64,000 bases of DNA from Paraburkholderia oxyphila NBRC 105797 (GCF_000685075.1 NZ_BAYD01000038.1:29191-93190); one strand, 5' to 3'. Shown: positions 21,447 to 30,506, counted from the first letter of the stretch. Translations and numbers: made by a program. The notes: generated by a model not told the origin, from the sequence alone.

Positions 21447-22577
21447 TTAAAGCGCACGGCTCACCAGCAGTGGGTCGACGGGCCCGATCGCCGTGACGTC
21501 GCGGCTCGAGTAAGGCAGCTTGTGCAGGATGTGGCGCATGGCGTTCAGCCGCGCGCGCTTCTTGCAATCCGAGCGCACCACGGTCCAGGGGGCGTCGGCC
21601 GTATCGGTCTGGGAGAACATCGCCTCTTTGGCCAGCGTGTATTCGTCCCATTTGTCGAGCGAGGCGAGATCGACGGGGCTCAGCTTCCACTGCTTGAGTG
21701 GATGCACGCTGCGCTCCTTGAAGCGGCGCCGCTGCTCCGCGCGGCTCACCGAGAACCAGAACTTGATCAGGTGAATGCCGCTGCGGATCAACTGATGCTC
21801 GAATTCCGGCACCTGCTGCATGAAGTCCGTGTATTCCCCGCGCGAGCAAAAGCCCATGACGCGCTCGACGCCCGCACGGTTGTACCAGGAACGGTCGAAC
21901 AGCACGATCTCGCCCGCCGAGGGCAGATGCTGAACGTAGCGCTGAAAGTACCACTGGCCGCGTTCGACCTCGGTGGGCTTTTCGAGCGCCACGACACGCG
22001 CGCCGCGCGGATTCAGATGCTCCATGAAGCGCTTGATCGTGCCGCCTTTGCCCGCCGCGTCGCGCCCCTCGAAGAGGATGACTACGCGCTGCCCGGTCTC
22101 GCGCACCCACGCCTGAAGCTTCAGCAATTCGACCTGCAGGCGATATTTCTGCCGCTCGTAGGCACGCCGCGACATCAGATTGCGGTAGGGATAGGCGCCG
22201 TCGCGCCAACCCGCGGCAAGCTCTTCGTCAGGATGGCGTGCTCGCGTTTTGCGCCAGTCCGCGGGGTTGCCTTCCAGGATCACGCTGCGCAGTTGCGCGG
22301 CCTCGTCGGGGGACAAGCCACGCATGAGCGCAGCGATCGATTCGAGCAACGAGTCGGGCGATTCGCCGTGTGCCGCGCCATTGGCGTCGACGAGATCGTG
22401 CATCGCGCCGGCAATGACCTCGCTGGCCGCTTCGATGGCGGCATCGACGGCGTGCAGCTCGGCGCTATGCGGCGTGAGCTCGGTCCGGTGCGCGGGCGCG
22501 TCGCGGTGGCGAGGCGGGTCTTGAAGCGCGCTTTGAGCGGCGGGTGCGGATTTCGGGGAGGCAGGATGAGTGGCCAT
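21447..22577 (-). CDS. ppk2: Polyphosphate kinase 2 family protein
   Basis: A 376-residue one-domain PPK2. It has the Walker A loop FEGRDAAGKGGT (170-180), the lid/Walker B FDRSWYNRAGVE (227 onward) and the ERQKYRLQVELLKLQ helix typical of the family. PPK2 enzymes move phosphate between polyphosphate and nucleoside di- or monophosphates. The first 110 residues are an Ala/His-rich extension not needed for catalysis. Its neighbours, a YdcH-like protein and a CHAD protein (a polyphosphate-binding domain), support a role in polyphosphate metabolism. The donor and acceptor preference cannot be read. Confidence 0.92.
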   Translation of the reverse strand: MATHPASPKSAPAAQSALQDPPRHRDAPAHRTELTPHSAELHAVDAAIEAASEVIAGAMHDLVDANGAAHGESPDSLLESIAALMRGLSPDEAAQLRSVILEGNPADWRKTRARHPDEELAAGWRDGAYPYRNLMSRRAYERQKYRLQVELLKLQAWVRETGQRVVILFEGRDAAGKGGTIKRFMEHLNPRGARVVALEKPTEVERGQWYFQRYVQHLPSAGEIVLFDRSWYNRAGVERVMGFCSRGEYTDFMQQVPEFEHQLIRSGIHLIKFWFSVSRAEQRRRFKERSVHPLKQWKLSPVDLASLDKWDEYTLAKEAMFSQTDTADAPWTVVRSDCKKRARLNAMRHILHKLPYSSRDVTAIGPVDPLLVSRAL

Positions 22578-22781
22578 CTTGGGGATAGGAATTGTTTTCG
22601 CTACGACAGGTTTTCGCTACGACAACGGCCGGACCCCGGTTGAACCGGGCGGCCTGCGGCAGTGGGGAGAGAGGGGGCCCAGCGACGCGGGCGGCACCGG
22701 GATCATGGCCAGGGCGATGCGGACCGGCGCCGCATCGCGCGGCCCGCGTGATGCGGCATGTTTCGGTATAAGCGCTGGTGC

Positions 22782-23000
22782 TTACACGCTTTCGGCCTTG
22801 CGCAGGATCTGGTAAAGCGAATCCTTGAGCTGCAGCTTTTCCTTCTTGAGCTGCTCGATGGCCATGCCGTTCGCGGGGACGATGCCCGCTTCCATGTTTT
22901 TGATCTGTTGATCCAGTTCGTTGTGACGATGGAAAAGCCGCGCGAAATGCTCGTCATGGGTTTTGAGCCGCGAGATCAGGTCTCTGTATTCTGGGAACAC
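22782..23000 (-). CDS. YdcH family (DUF465) small coiled-coil protein
   Basis: A 72-residue helical protein (FPEYRDLISRLKTHDEHF, then a charged coiled coil ending ILRKAES), the typical size and pattern of DUF465/YdcH. The function is not established for the family. The start is a GTG at 23000 with GGAG upstream. Confidence 0.85.
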   Translation of the reverse strand: MFPEYRDLISRLKTHDEHFARLFHRHNELDQQIKNMEAGIVPANGMAIEQLKKEKLQLKDSLYQILRKAESV

Positions 23001-23243
23001 TCAATACTCCTTACAGAAGTGCAACACATCAGGTCGATGTGCAAGTATTTTTCCACTTTCGTCAGGCTGGGGTCTTGATCGTCGTCATTCCGCGTAAGCG
23101 GGTTGGGGCCGCTACGGAGAGCACCGCTGCGGTAGCGCGTGTACCATCAGGTGCGACAACAGCGTCGTTGTCAGATTAATCTCACCCGTTCATATTGGCC
23201 GTTTTCACCGCTTTCTGCCGCCCCAACGCCCCTCGGAGCGTCC

Positions 23244-24815
23244 ATGAACCGCGTTCTGGAAATCGTGCTGGATGTCGTGAGTGCCACGCCACAGGCTTCG
23301 TCCGGGGCTGGCGTCACGCCCGCGCAGATTCCATCCGATTTCGCCGCGGCCATGTGCGCCGCTTTGCCGCAGCTCGAATCCCAGGCCGATTCGGCCGAGC
23401 CGGTCACGACTACCGTGTTCGATAGTGCTGGCGCACTCGCCAGGGCCGGCTGGCGGATCGGCGTTCAAACGCGCGGCACGGCGCATTGCGTCGTCGTTTC
23501 CAGCCGGCGCGCATGGACGCCGGGCATCGTCGTCGTCGAGCCGATTTTCGAGGCGCATCTCGAAGCGGACGGCCTTGAAACCGCACTCTTCGATGCCGCG
23601 CCCGAGGTGTTTCGCGAGGCGCTGGCGGCAAGCGGGCCGCTCGAACCGTCGGCGACGTTGTCGGCGGTGCGCAGCCGCTGGCGCTGGGAGCGCGACGGCA
23701 TTAGCGCGGACCTCGTGCTCGATGCCGACGTGCGCGCGCCACAGGACGAAGGCGCGAGCCTGCATGAGTTGCGCGTGAGCGTGCCGTGGGCCGAAGGCGA
23801 GGACCATGCGCCGCTCGTCGATGCGCTGTTCGCCTGCGCGCTCGAACTGGCCGACGCGCTGCCCGCGTTCGTGCGCCTGGGCGACGCGCTCGAGCGCGCG
23901 GCGGCCGGCAGCCTCGCCGGCGACGCGTGCGCGGTGCGTGCGGAGCCGGTCGATCTGTGCGGCGCATGCACTGCCGAGGCCGCGCTGGTCGCGATCGGCG
24001 CCAACATCAGCGCGCACTGGCTCGGCAACGACTGGGGCGTGCGCGATTCCGTGGACATCGAATTCATTCACCAGATGCGCGTGGCACAGCGGCGTCTGCG
24101 CACCGCGATGCGGATTTTTTCGTATTGGCAGGATGAGACCTGGCACGCGCGCATCAAACCCGAGCTCAGCTGGCTGGGCGGGCTGCTCGGCGACGCGCGC
24201 GATCGCGACGTGTTCGTCGAAGACACACTGCCCGCGCTCGCCGCAGCCGACGACGAGCCCGCGCGCTGGCGCGCCGTGCTCGACGAGGCCGAGGCGCAGC
24301 GGCTCGTGGCGCGCGCGCGGCTGCGCGAGGCATTGGCGTCGCCGCGCTACGCGCATGCCGCACTGGCGTGGTTGCAGTGGCTGGAGGCGCTCGCGCGTCG
24401 CGTGCGCGCCGACGGCGCCGACGCACGCTCGCTGCACCGGCACGCGAAGAAACGCGTGCGCCGCTATTACCAGCAACTCGCGCAGGCCCAAAAGCTCACG
24501 GCCATCGACGACGCAGGCCGCCATCGCGTGCGCATCAGCGCGAAGTATCTGCGCTATACGCTCGAGTTTTTCGCACCGATCACGACGCGCCGCACACGCG
24601 CCGACACGACGCGCTCGCTCGCGCGCCTGCAGGGCGTGCTGGGCGACGGCAACGACGCGGCGGTCGCCTTGCGCTATCTCGAGCGCATGGATGCGGAGCC
24701 TTATCAGCTTGGCTTCGCACGGGGGTGGTGCGAGGCCATGAAGCGCTACACGGCGAAAGAGGGTGAGCGGCTTCTGCGCGAATTGCGCCAGCCGAAGGTC
24801 AAGCGTGGTGCCTGA
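23244..24815 (+). CDS. CYTH-like/CHAD domain protein (polyphosphate-associated)
   Basis: A 523-residue protein. The C-terminal half (about 255-510) is a CHAD domain: VDIEFIHQMRVAQRRLRTAM, GLLGDARDRDVFVEDTLPAL, LHRHAKKRVRRYY and HRVRISAKYLRYTLEFF carry the conserved His and Arg that bind polyphosphate. The N-terminal half keeps a CYTH outline (FDSAGALARAGWRIGVQTRG, then a RWRWERDGISADLVLD strand pair) but I find no ExExK motif, so triphosphatase activity is doubtful. The start at 23244 (MNRVLEIVLD) is chosen over the longer frame. It is next to ppk2. Confidence 0.85.
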   Translation: MNRVLEIVLDVVSATPQASSGAGVTPAQIPSDFAAAMCAALPQLESQADSAEPVTTTVFDSAGALARAGWRIGVQTRGTAHCVVVSSRRAWTPGIVVVEPIFEAHLEADGLETALFDAAPEVFREALAASGPLEPSATLSAVRSRWRWERDGISADLVLDADVRAPQDEGASLHELRVSVPWAEGEDHAPLVDALFACALELADALPAFVRLGDALERAAAGSLAGDACAVRAEPVDLCGACTAEAALVAIGANISAHWLGNDWGVRDSVDIEFIHQMRVAQRRLRTAMRIFSYWQDETWHARIKPELSWLGGLLGDARDRDVFVEDTLPALAAADDEPARWRAVLDEAEAQRLVARARLREALASPRYAHAALAWLQWLEALARRVRADGADARSLHRHAKKRVRRYYQQLAQAQKLTAIDDAGRHRVRISAKYLRYTLEFFAPITTRRTRADTTRSLARLQGVLGDGNDAAVALRYLERMDAEPYQLGFARGWCEAMKRYTAKEGERLLRELRQPKVKRGA

Positions 24816-24905
24816 CCCCTGCATGCGCGCGAGCGCGGGGCAAATCTCGCGCGCCCCGTCTCTATAATCGACGCCAACGCTTGCCTACGACGACAGCCCC
24901 GCGCG

Positions 24906-25871
24906 ATGACGACCTCCTCTTCTTCGACTCCCTCCCCAAGCGGGCCGGCTGCCGGCGGCGAAAGCGCGGGCGCCGAAGCCGGCGGGCCGCCGCGCGCGGC
25001 ATCGCCCGAGCTGGGCGTAGGCGGCTCGGTCTGGTTTCAGGCCGGCCCGCAGATGCTCGGTGGCGCGGCTCGCATCGCGCTGCTTGCGGCGATCCGCGAA
25101 ACCGGTTCGATCACGGGCGCCGCGAAGGCGGTCGGCATGAGCTACAAGGGCGCCTGGGATGCCATCGACGCCATGAACAATCTCGCCGGCGAGCCGCTCG
25201 TCGTGCGCGCGACGGGCGGCAAGGGCGGCGGCGGGACCACGCTCACGCCGCGCGCGCAACGCCTGATCGCCACGTTTGGTGCGATCGAGCGCGAGCATCG
25301 GCACTTTCTCGAGCGCGCCGCCGCAGCGGTGCGCGCGCTCGGCGGCGAGGCAGACCCGGACACCGACGCGGACGCGGGCGCCGCAGGCAGTCTCGGCATG
25401 GATCTCGCCGTGCTCGGCCGCTTCGCTCTACGCACCAGCGCGCGCAATCAGCTCTACGGCACGGTCGCGGCGCTCGTGCGCGGCGCCGTCAACGACGAAG
25501 TGTCGATCGCGCTGCCGGGCGGTCAGCAGCTCGTCGCAGTCGTGACGCGCGAGAGCGCCGAGGCGCTGGGTCTCGCCGTTGGCGGGGCAGTGGTGGCGCT
25601 CGTCAAGGCGTCGTCGGTCGTGCTGGTGGGGGGCGGAGCGCTTTCGGCGGACCACGCCGCGCGGCTTTCGGCGCGCAACCGCTTGAGCGGGGTGGTGAGC
25701 GGCGTGCGCCGCGGCGAGGTCAACGCGGAGGTGACGCTCGAATTGCCGGGCGGCACGGTGATTGCCGCGGTCGTGACGGACGCGAGCGTCGACGCGCTCA
25801 GCCTCGAAACGGGCGCGAGCGCGACGGCGGTGTTCAAGGCGTCGAGCGTGCTGCTTGGGGTGGGTGGCTGA
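24906..25871 (+). CDS. modE: ModE-type molybdate-responsive regulator
   Basis: A 321-residue full-length ModE: a winged helix-turn-helix at about 45-130 (ITGAAKAVGMSYKGAWDAID) followed by two Mop (TOBE) molybdate-binding domains at about 170-237 and 257-320, each with the SARNxLxGxV start. ModE binds DNA with molybdate and controls molybdate uptake. No modABC genes are visible in the window, so its targets lie elsewhere. A TATAAT about 45 bases upstream may be its promoter. Confidence 0.9.
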   Translation: MTTSSSSTPSPSGPAAGGESAGAEAGGPPRAASPELGVGGSVWFQAGPQMLGGAARIALLAAIRETGSITGAAKAVGMSYKGAWDAIDAMNNLAGEPLVVRATGGKGGGGTTLTPRAQRLIATFGAIEREHRHFLERAAAAVRALGGEADPDTDADAGAAGSLGMDLAVLGRFALRTSARNQLYGTVAALVRGAVNDEVSIALPGGQQLVAVVTRESAEALGLAVGGAVVALVKASSVVLVGGGALSADHAARLSARNRLSGVVSGVRRGEVNAEVTLELPGGTVIAAVVTDASVDALSLETGASATAVFKASSVLLGVGG

Positions 25872-25925
25872 GCGGTGCGGCAGGCGCACTCAGGTGCACG
25901 GTGCCGGCCTGGGCCGCGGCTGGTC

Positions 25926-26636
25926 TCAGGCGTGCCGCTGGGGAGGCTGCGCAAGCGTGTTGCGGGTCTGCGAGACCGGCGCGCTGAGCGTGCCGGGCTT
26001 GTGTAACGGCCGGTTGGCCTTCCACTTGGCGCGAATATAGGGTTGATCGTGCCCCGAGACGGTGAGCGCGAGATTCGTGACCCAGCGATGGGTGGGCAGG
26101 CGCACGTCGTGCAATCCAAAGGTGAGCGCCGCGAGGCTTATCGTGACCACGGCCGCGGAGAGCCGGCCCGATTGCGCCTCCCACCAGTAGCGCACGAACA
26201 CGAGCGCGGTCAGCGCGCCGACGATGCAGCCGGTGACCGCTTCCGACGGCGAATGCGCGTCGAGCACGACGCGCGAGAGTCCGACCGCGATGCCAACGAC
26301 GAGCCCGATGACGACGCCCGTGATGCGCAGTGCGGGCCGCACACCCTGCAGCATCAGGAAGAACGCCACCGGATAAACCGCCGTGGACAGCATGGCGTGG
26401 CCGCTCAGGCCCGTGAAATCATACGAACGCACGCCGACACCCCAGCCCAGGAACGCGATCTTCGTGACTGTGACGAGACCAATTGCCGCACCCAGGAGCA
26501 ACAGCCAGCTTGCCGCCATGCGCCAGGAATAGCCCGTCGCGAGCCACAGCGCGATGGCCAGCGCGAGCGGGAGCGTGAGACCGGCGCCGCCGAGGTTGGT
26601 GATCGAATACCAGAGATGAAGGGGTAAATCAGGCAT
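25926..26636 (-). CDS. PAP2-superfamily membrane protein with degenerate motifs
   Basis: A 236-residue inner-membrane protein with about five or six hydrophobic helices. The second PAP2 motif is present (LSGHAM). The third reads SRVVLDAHSPSEA, keeping Ser, Arg and His but with Glu for the usual Asp. The first motif (KxxxxxxRP) is replaced by KIAFLGWGVGVR. It may be a lipid or undecaprenyl phosphatase with reduced or altered activity. The start at 26636 (MPDLPLHLWY) is preferred over 26714. Confidence 0.75.
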   Translation of the reverse strand: MPDLPLHLWYSITNLGGAGLTLPLALAIALWLATGYSWRMAASWLLLLGAAIGLVTVTKIAFLGWGVGVRSYDFTGLSGHAMLSTAVYPVAFFLMLQGVRPALRITGVVIGLVVGIAVGLSRVVLDAHSPSEAVTGCIVGALTALVFVRYWWEAQSGRLSAAVVTISLAALTFGLHDVRLPTHRWVTNLALTVSGHDQPYIRAKWKANRPLHKPGTLSAPVSQTRNTLAQPPQRHA

Positions 26637-26786
26637 AACTTGGCGCCGCAGTGGCACATTCCAAAAGGCATATTCGACTAACGCTCGAGCACCCGTAAAG
26701 GGTGACACGAACACCGTCCGATCTTCCAGTATAGCCGCGTTCGGGGGCGATTATTGCGATGCGCCGTACATGGCGGTCCGATTTAT

Positions 26787-26820
26787 AACTCGTTACAGCA
26801 GCGAGAACTCGTTACAGCAG
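26787..26820. repeat. 15-bp direct repeat upstream of the PHB depolymerase gene
   Basis: AACTCGTTACAGCAG occurs at 26787-26801 and again at 26806-26820, 19 bases apart (about two helical turns). This could be a pair of sites for one regulator. Confidence 0.5.
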
Positions 26821-26838
26821 TGATCGATGAATGGTGTT

Positions 26839-26855
26839 ATTGTGCATCGCACAAT
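26839..26855. promoter_or_regulatory. PhaR-like inverted repeat
   Basis: ATTGTGC and GCACAAT flank the centre ATC, a perfect palindrome 55 bases before the PHB depolymerase start. TGC/GCA palindromes of this type are recognised by PhaR, the PHB-responsive repressor. The assignment to PhaR is an inference from the downstream gene. Confidence 0.5.
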
Positions 26856-26910
26856 GAAGAGCCGCGGCTTATCGCCTCGGCGTATTCGACCCCCTTTCAC
26901 GAGGCCACTG

Positions 26911-28116
26911 ATGACGAAAAATCTGACGAAGCTGTGGGCGGGTGGCATGCGACGTCTGCTCGCCATCCAGAACCGTGCTGCGCGCGAAGCGCTGCACGAA
27001 GCCGGCCGGCGCGCGCCCGACGCGCAGGCCATGTGGCGCAACGCCCAGAGCGCCGTGGCGCAGGCCGCTGCCGCCGCGGCGGCAGCGTCTGCCGCAAGCG
27101 AAGCGCCAGTAAGCCCCGCACCCGCTGCGCGCAGCGGGGCGCCGCTGCGCGAGTCGCGCGTGGGGCCGCGGGCCGCCGCGTGGGCGGCCGGCGAATGGCA
27201 ACGCGCGGAGCATCTGGCGCCCGGCGCGTCGCGTGCGCTCGCCTATGGGCTCTATGTGCCGCCGGGCTTGCCCACGGCGGGCATGCCGCTCGTCGTGATG
27301 CTGCACGGCTGCAAGCAAACGATGGATTCGTTCGCGGAGGGCACGCGCATGAACCTGCTCGCTGACAAGCACGGCTTTGCCGTGGTCTATCCGGAGCAAT
27401 CGGTCCACGGGCATCCGCACCAATGCTGGCACTGGTACGACGCACGCCAGCCGGCGGGCGGCGGCGAAGCCGCGGCGATCGTTTCGCTCGTCGACACGCT
27501 CGTGCACGAGCGCGGCTTCGATCGTTCGCGCGTCTATCTGGCCGGTCTCTCGGCGGGCGCGGGCCTTGCCGCGCTGCTGGCAGTGAACGCGCCGGGCCAT
27601 TTCGCGGCTGTCGCGCTCCATTCCGGGCCGGCGTTCGGCGAGGCGCGCTCGGGTGTTTCGGCACTCGACGTCATGCGGCGCGGGCTGCACCATGACCCGG
27701 TGGCGCTCGTCGACGGTCAGCTGGCCGGCCGTTCGCATCCCGGCATGCCGGCGCTCATCGTGCACGGCGGCGCCGACGCGGTGGTCGCGCCGGTCAATGC
27801 GGAGCAGCTCGCCACGCAGTTCCTGCGCCTGAACGATCTCGCCGATGCTCACGGCGTGCGCCAGGGCGTGGTTTCGCACGAGCACGACGGCGAGGGCTAC
27901 ACGGTGCAAGACTACTGGCACGACGGCGCAAGCGTGGTACGCCTGTGCCGGGTGAGCACGCTGGATCACGCCTGGAGCGGCGGCGACGATACGGTGCCGT
28001 TCCATTCGGCGACCGGTCCCGACGCCAGCGCGATGGTCTGGGACTTTTTCGAGCCACGGCGGCGCGACGCGATCGACGACGCTTTCGACGGCGAGCTGGC
28101 GGCTGGCGCGGGCTGA
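26911..28116 (+). CDS. PHB depolymerase family esterase
   Basis: A 401-residue alpha/beta hydrolase of the Esterase_PHB type. The oxyanion region is VVMLHGCKQT (129-138), the lipase box GLSAG has Ser214, the acid is probably in VHGGADAVV and the catalytic His in LDHAWSGGD. There is no signal peptide. The N-terminus instead has an amphipathic segment (LWAGGMRRLLAIQNRAAREA) and an Ala run, reminiscent of granule-binding proteins, so it may act on intracellular PHB or oligomers. The start at 26911 follows a GAGG site. The palindrome upstream suggests PhaR control. Confidence 0.85.
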   Translation: MTKNLTKLWAGGMRRLLAIQNRAAREALHEAGRRAPDAQAMWRNAQSAVAQAAAAAAAASAASEAPVSPAPAARSGAPLRESRVGPRAAAWAAGEWQRAEHLAPGASRALAYGLYVPPGLPTAGMPLVVMLHGCKQTMDSFAEGTRMNLLADKHGFAVVYPEQSVHGHPHQCWHWYDARQPAGGGEAAAIVSLVDTLVHERGFDRSRVYLAGLSAGAGLAALLAVNAPGHFAAVALHSGPAFGEARSGVSALDVMRRGLHHDPVALVDGQLAGRSHPGMPALIVHGGADAVVAPVNAEQLATQFLRLNDLADAHGVRQGVVSHEHDGEGYTVQDYWHDGASVVRLCRVSTLDHAWSGGDDTVPFHSATGPDASAMVWDFFEPRRRDAIDDAFDGELAAGAG

Positions 28117-28180
28117 GCGCGCGATGGGGTGTGGCGTGCGCGCCGGCAGGCGCCGCGACAATCCGCATCAATTCAAGGGT

Positions 28181-28208
28181 TTACCATGATGAGGGTTTAC
28201 CCTATAAT
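28181..28208 (+). promoter_or_regulatory. Promoter of the DUF3563 gene
   Basis: TTACCA (28181-28186), a 16-base spacer and a perfect TATAAT (28203-28208), 47 bases before the ATG. The motif GGGTTTACC occurs twice here, once at each side of the spacer. Confidence 0.65.
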
Positions 28209-28255
28209 GGCTCTGTTCATTCCGAGGGCATGTGCCCGATTACCGGAGCCAGACC

Positions 28256-28435
28256 ATGTACCTGCTCAGCCGCCTTTTCCTGTTCCTCACGAAGTCGTAC
28301 GAAACCGCTCAAAAGGAGCGTGAGGAAGCCTACCTGGCCGAATCGGCCGACATCTACGACCTCGAATTCCGCATGCGCAAGCTCGACCGCGAGAAGGCCG
28401 GCCGCAACCCGTCGTGGATGAACCACTACGGCTAA
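28256..28435 (+). CDS. DUF3563 family small protein
   Basis: A 59-residue protein (MYLLSRLFLFLTKSYETAQK, then a charged helix ending NPSWMNHYG). DUF3563 proteins are small and common in Burkholderiales; the function is unknown. It has a clear own promoter and a following hairpin, so it is transcribed alone and probably strongly. Confidence 0.82.
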   Translation: MYLLSRLFLFLTKSYETAQKEREEAYLAESADIYDLEFRMRKLDREKAGRNPSWMNHYG

Positions 28436-28475
28436 ACCGCCAGGCATTCGCGCCGGTCTGAAGTTTCAGAAACGC

Positions 28476-28501
28476 AATGGGGCGCACAGTGGCGCCCCAT
28501 T
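28476..28501. terminator. Hairpin between DUF3563 and BPSS1780 genes
   Basis: AATGGGGCGC and GCGCCCCATT pair perfectly over a six-base loop. No strong T-run follows on the plus strand. It lies between convergent genes and may serve both. Confidence 0.6.
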
Positions 28502-28558
28502 GGTGTTTGTGCGGCTCGAACTTGCCGCCAAAAGCGGCTTGCGTTCGACGCCTTTAGC

Positions 28559-29362
28559 TCAGCGTCCCGAACCCGGCATTTCGGCGGCGGTCTTTTCCTG
28601 CACGCCGTAGCAGCCGCGATAGGTCGCGTAAAACGAGCAATAGAGCATCGTCGTCACGAGAATCAGCGCCGGCATCAGGATCGCCAGCGCGTAGTCGCCG
28701 GCGCCGAGCGCGCGCAGCAGCGTCGAAAGCCCCAGCGACACGCCGATCGACACCGCAAACCACAGCGCGCCATACACCACGAACGCGCCCTTGTTGCGCC
28801 AGCAGCTCACGATGCTGAAGAACATCGCCTTGATCGGCGGCACCTCGTGCCAGGCCGTCAGCACCGGCGCGAACCAGAACATCATCGAAACCGGCACGTA
28901 GCACGCAAGCGACGCGAGCACGGCGAGCGGCACATTGCCGTTCGCAACCGCATCCGTATCGAGCGAGCCGCCCAGCGTCATCAGGCGCAGCAGCGTGCCG
29001 CCGTCCACGAGCGCCGAGGCCGCGAGCACCAGTGTCATCGCCACCACGTAAATCCCGCCCAGCACGAACAGATGCTTGGTGACCGTCTGCCCGTACGAGC
29101 GGAAACCGTCGACGAGTATGGTCGGAAACACCGGCTTGCCCGCAACGGTGTCGCGGCACGCGGCCATGAAGCCCACCGCCACGCCCGGCACGAAGATGAG
29201 CGGCAGCACGCCGCCGATCACCGGGACGGCGGAGATCAGCGTCATGGCGAGCAGATACGAGAAAAACAGCGTGAGGAACGCGAGCGGATTGCGCCGGAAC
29301 AGCCAGATGCCCTGGCGAAACCAGACGTAGCCCTGCTTCGCGGGGACTTCGATCAGTTGCAT
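28559..29362 (-). CDS. BPSS1780-family membrane protein
   Basis: A 267-residue inner-membrane protein with about six hydrophobic segments (for example NPLAFLTLFFSYLLAMTLIS and VSIGVSLGLSTLL). It begins MQLIEVPAKQGYVWFRQGIW, the characteristic N-terminus of this Burkholderiales family of unknown function. Its start overlaps the end of thrB by 10 bases, so it is the second gene of that operon. Confidence 0.8.
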   Translation of the reverse strand: MQLIEVPAKQGYVWFRQGIWLFRRNPLAFLTLFFSYLLAMTLISAVPVIGGVLPLIFVPGVAVGFMAACRDTVAGKPVFPTILVDGFRSYGQTVTKHLFVLGGIYVVAMTLVLAASALVDGGTLLRLMTLGGSLDTDAVANGNVPLAVLASLACYVPVSMMFWFAPVLTAWHEVPPIKAMFFSIVSCWRNKGAFVVYGALWFAVSIGVSLGLSTLLRALGAGDYALAILMPALILVTTMLYCSFYATYRGCYGVQEKTAAEMPGSGR

Positions 29363-30375
29363 GAGCGGGGTTGTTCAGAGTGTGCGTGGAAGGCGCCCGG
29401 CGTGCCGGCGGCGCTGCCGGCGCGGCGCTCGCGCAGGATGCGCTCGAAATGGCCGGGGTCGTGCGGCTTGAGCAACTCTGCCGAGCGCGGCAGATAAAAA
29501 TCATACAGACGCGATACCCAGAAACGGTACGCGCCGGCGCGCAGCATGTCGACCCAGTGGCGGCTCTCGGCGGGCGTGAATGGGCGCACCGTCTGGTAGG
29601 CGCGCAACAGCGCTTCGACGCGAGGGGCGTCGAGCTTGCCCGTCGCGAGGTCGACGCACCAGTCGTTCACCGTCACCGCCACATCGAACACCCATTTGTC
29701 GCAGCCGGCGAAATAGAAGTCGAAGAATCCGCCAAGGCGCACCGTATGGCCCGTTTCCGGGCTGACGTGCGCGAACAGCGCATTGTCGCGGAAGAGGTCG
29801 CAGTGGCAGGGGCCGCCGGGCAGCGAGGCGTAGTCGTCGCTCGCGAACAAGGCCTGCTGGTGCGCGAGCTCACTCGTGAGCAGCTCGCGCTGGGCGTCGG
29901 CGAGGAACGGCAGGACCGTGGGCACGGTCTCTTCCCACCACGCCAGGCTGCGCAGATTCGGCTGGTCGAACGCGAAATCGCGGCCCGCCAGGTGCATGCG
30001 CGCGAGCATCTGCCCGACTTCCATGCAGTGCTCCACGCCCGGCGCGAGTTCCGGCGCGCCGTCGAGCTTCGTGACGATGGCCGCCGGCTTGCCGTGCAGC
30101 AGGCCGAACAGGCTGCCGTCGGCACGCGGCATCGGGTCGGGCACCGGCACGCGGTGCGAGGCCAGATGGCGCATCAGCTCGAGATAGAACGGCAGCTGTT
30201 CGGCAGTGAGCTTTTCGAAGATCGTCAGAACGTATTCGCCGCGCGTCGTCGTCAGGAAGAAGTTGCTGTTTTCAATGCCTGACTGGATACCGCGAAAATC
30301 GACTACGTCGCCAAGATCGTAGTCGCGCATCCATTGGGCAAGCTGGGTTTCGGTGACAGCGGTGAAGACGGCCAT
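29353..30375 (-). CDS. thrB: Homoserine kinase (choline kinase-like fold)
   Basis: A 340-residue kinase phosphorylating homoserine in threonine synthesis. It belongs to the APH/choline kinase-type ThrB found in beta- and gamma-proteobacteria, not the GHMP type. Visible motifs: SGIENSNFFL and GEYVLTIFEK at the ATP site, HCDLFRDNALF as the catalytic Brenner motif, and GFFDFYFAG with the metal Asp. The length matches the family (about 320-340). The DUF2782 gene lies upstream and the BPSS1780 gene overlaps its end, a familiar order in Burkholderiaceae. Confidence 0.94.
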   Translation of the reverse strand: MAVFTAVTETQLAQWMRDYDLGDVVDFRGIQSGIENSNFFLTTTRGEYVLTIFEKLTAEQLPFYLELMRHLASHRVPVPDPMPRADGSLFGLLHGKPAAIVTKLDGAPELAPGVEHCMEVGQMLARMHLAGRDFAFDQPNLRSLAWWEETVPTVLPFLADAQRELLTSELAHQQALFASDDYASLPGGPCHCDLFRDNALFAHVSPETGHTVRLGGFFDFYFAGCDKWVFDVAVTVNDWCVDLATGKLDAPRVEALLRAYQTVRPFTPAESRHWVDMLRAGAYRFWVSRLYDFYLPRSAELLKPHDPGHFERILRERRAGSAAGTPGAFHAHSEQPRSCN

Positions 30376-30506
30376 GCCAGAGGTCGTGTGGTTATCGTAA
30401 TGGGAGCCCTGCTCACGGGCGCAATCGCCGTTTCGGCGCGGCTTCGCGCGCTCGGGCGGGAGGCGGCGCGGGACAGCGCACGCCGTCCGCGCGCGAGGGC
30501 GGCGTA

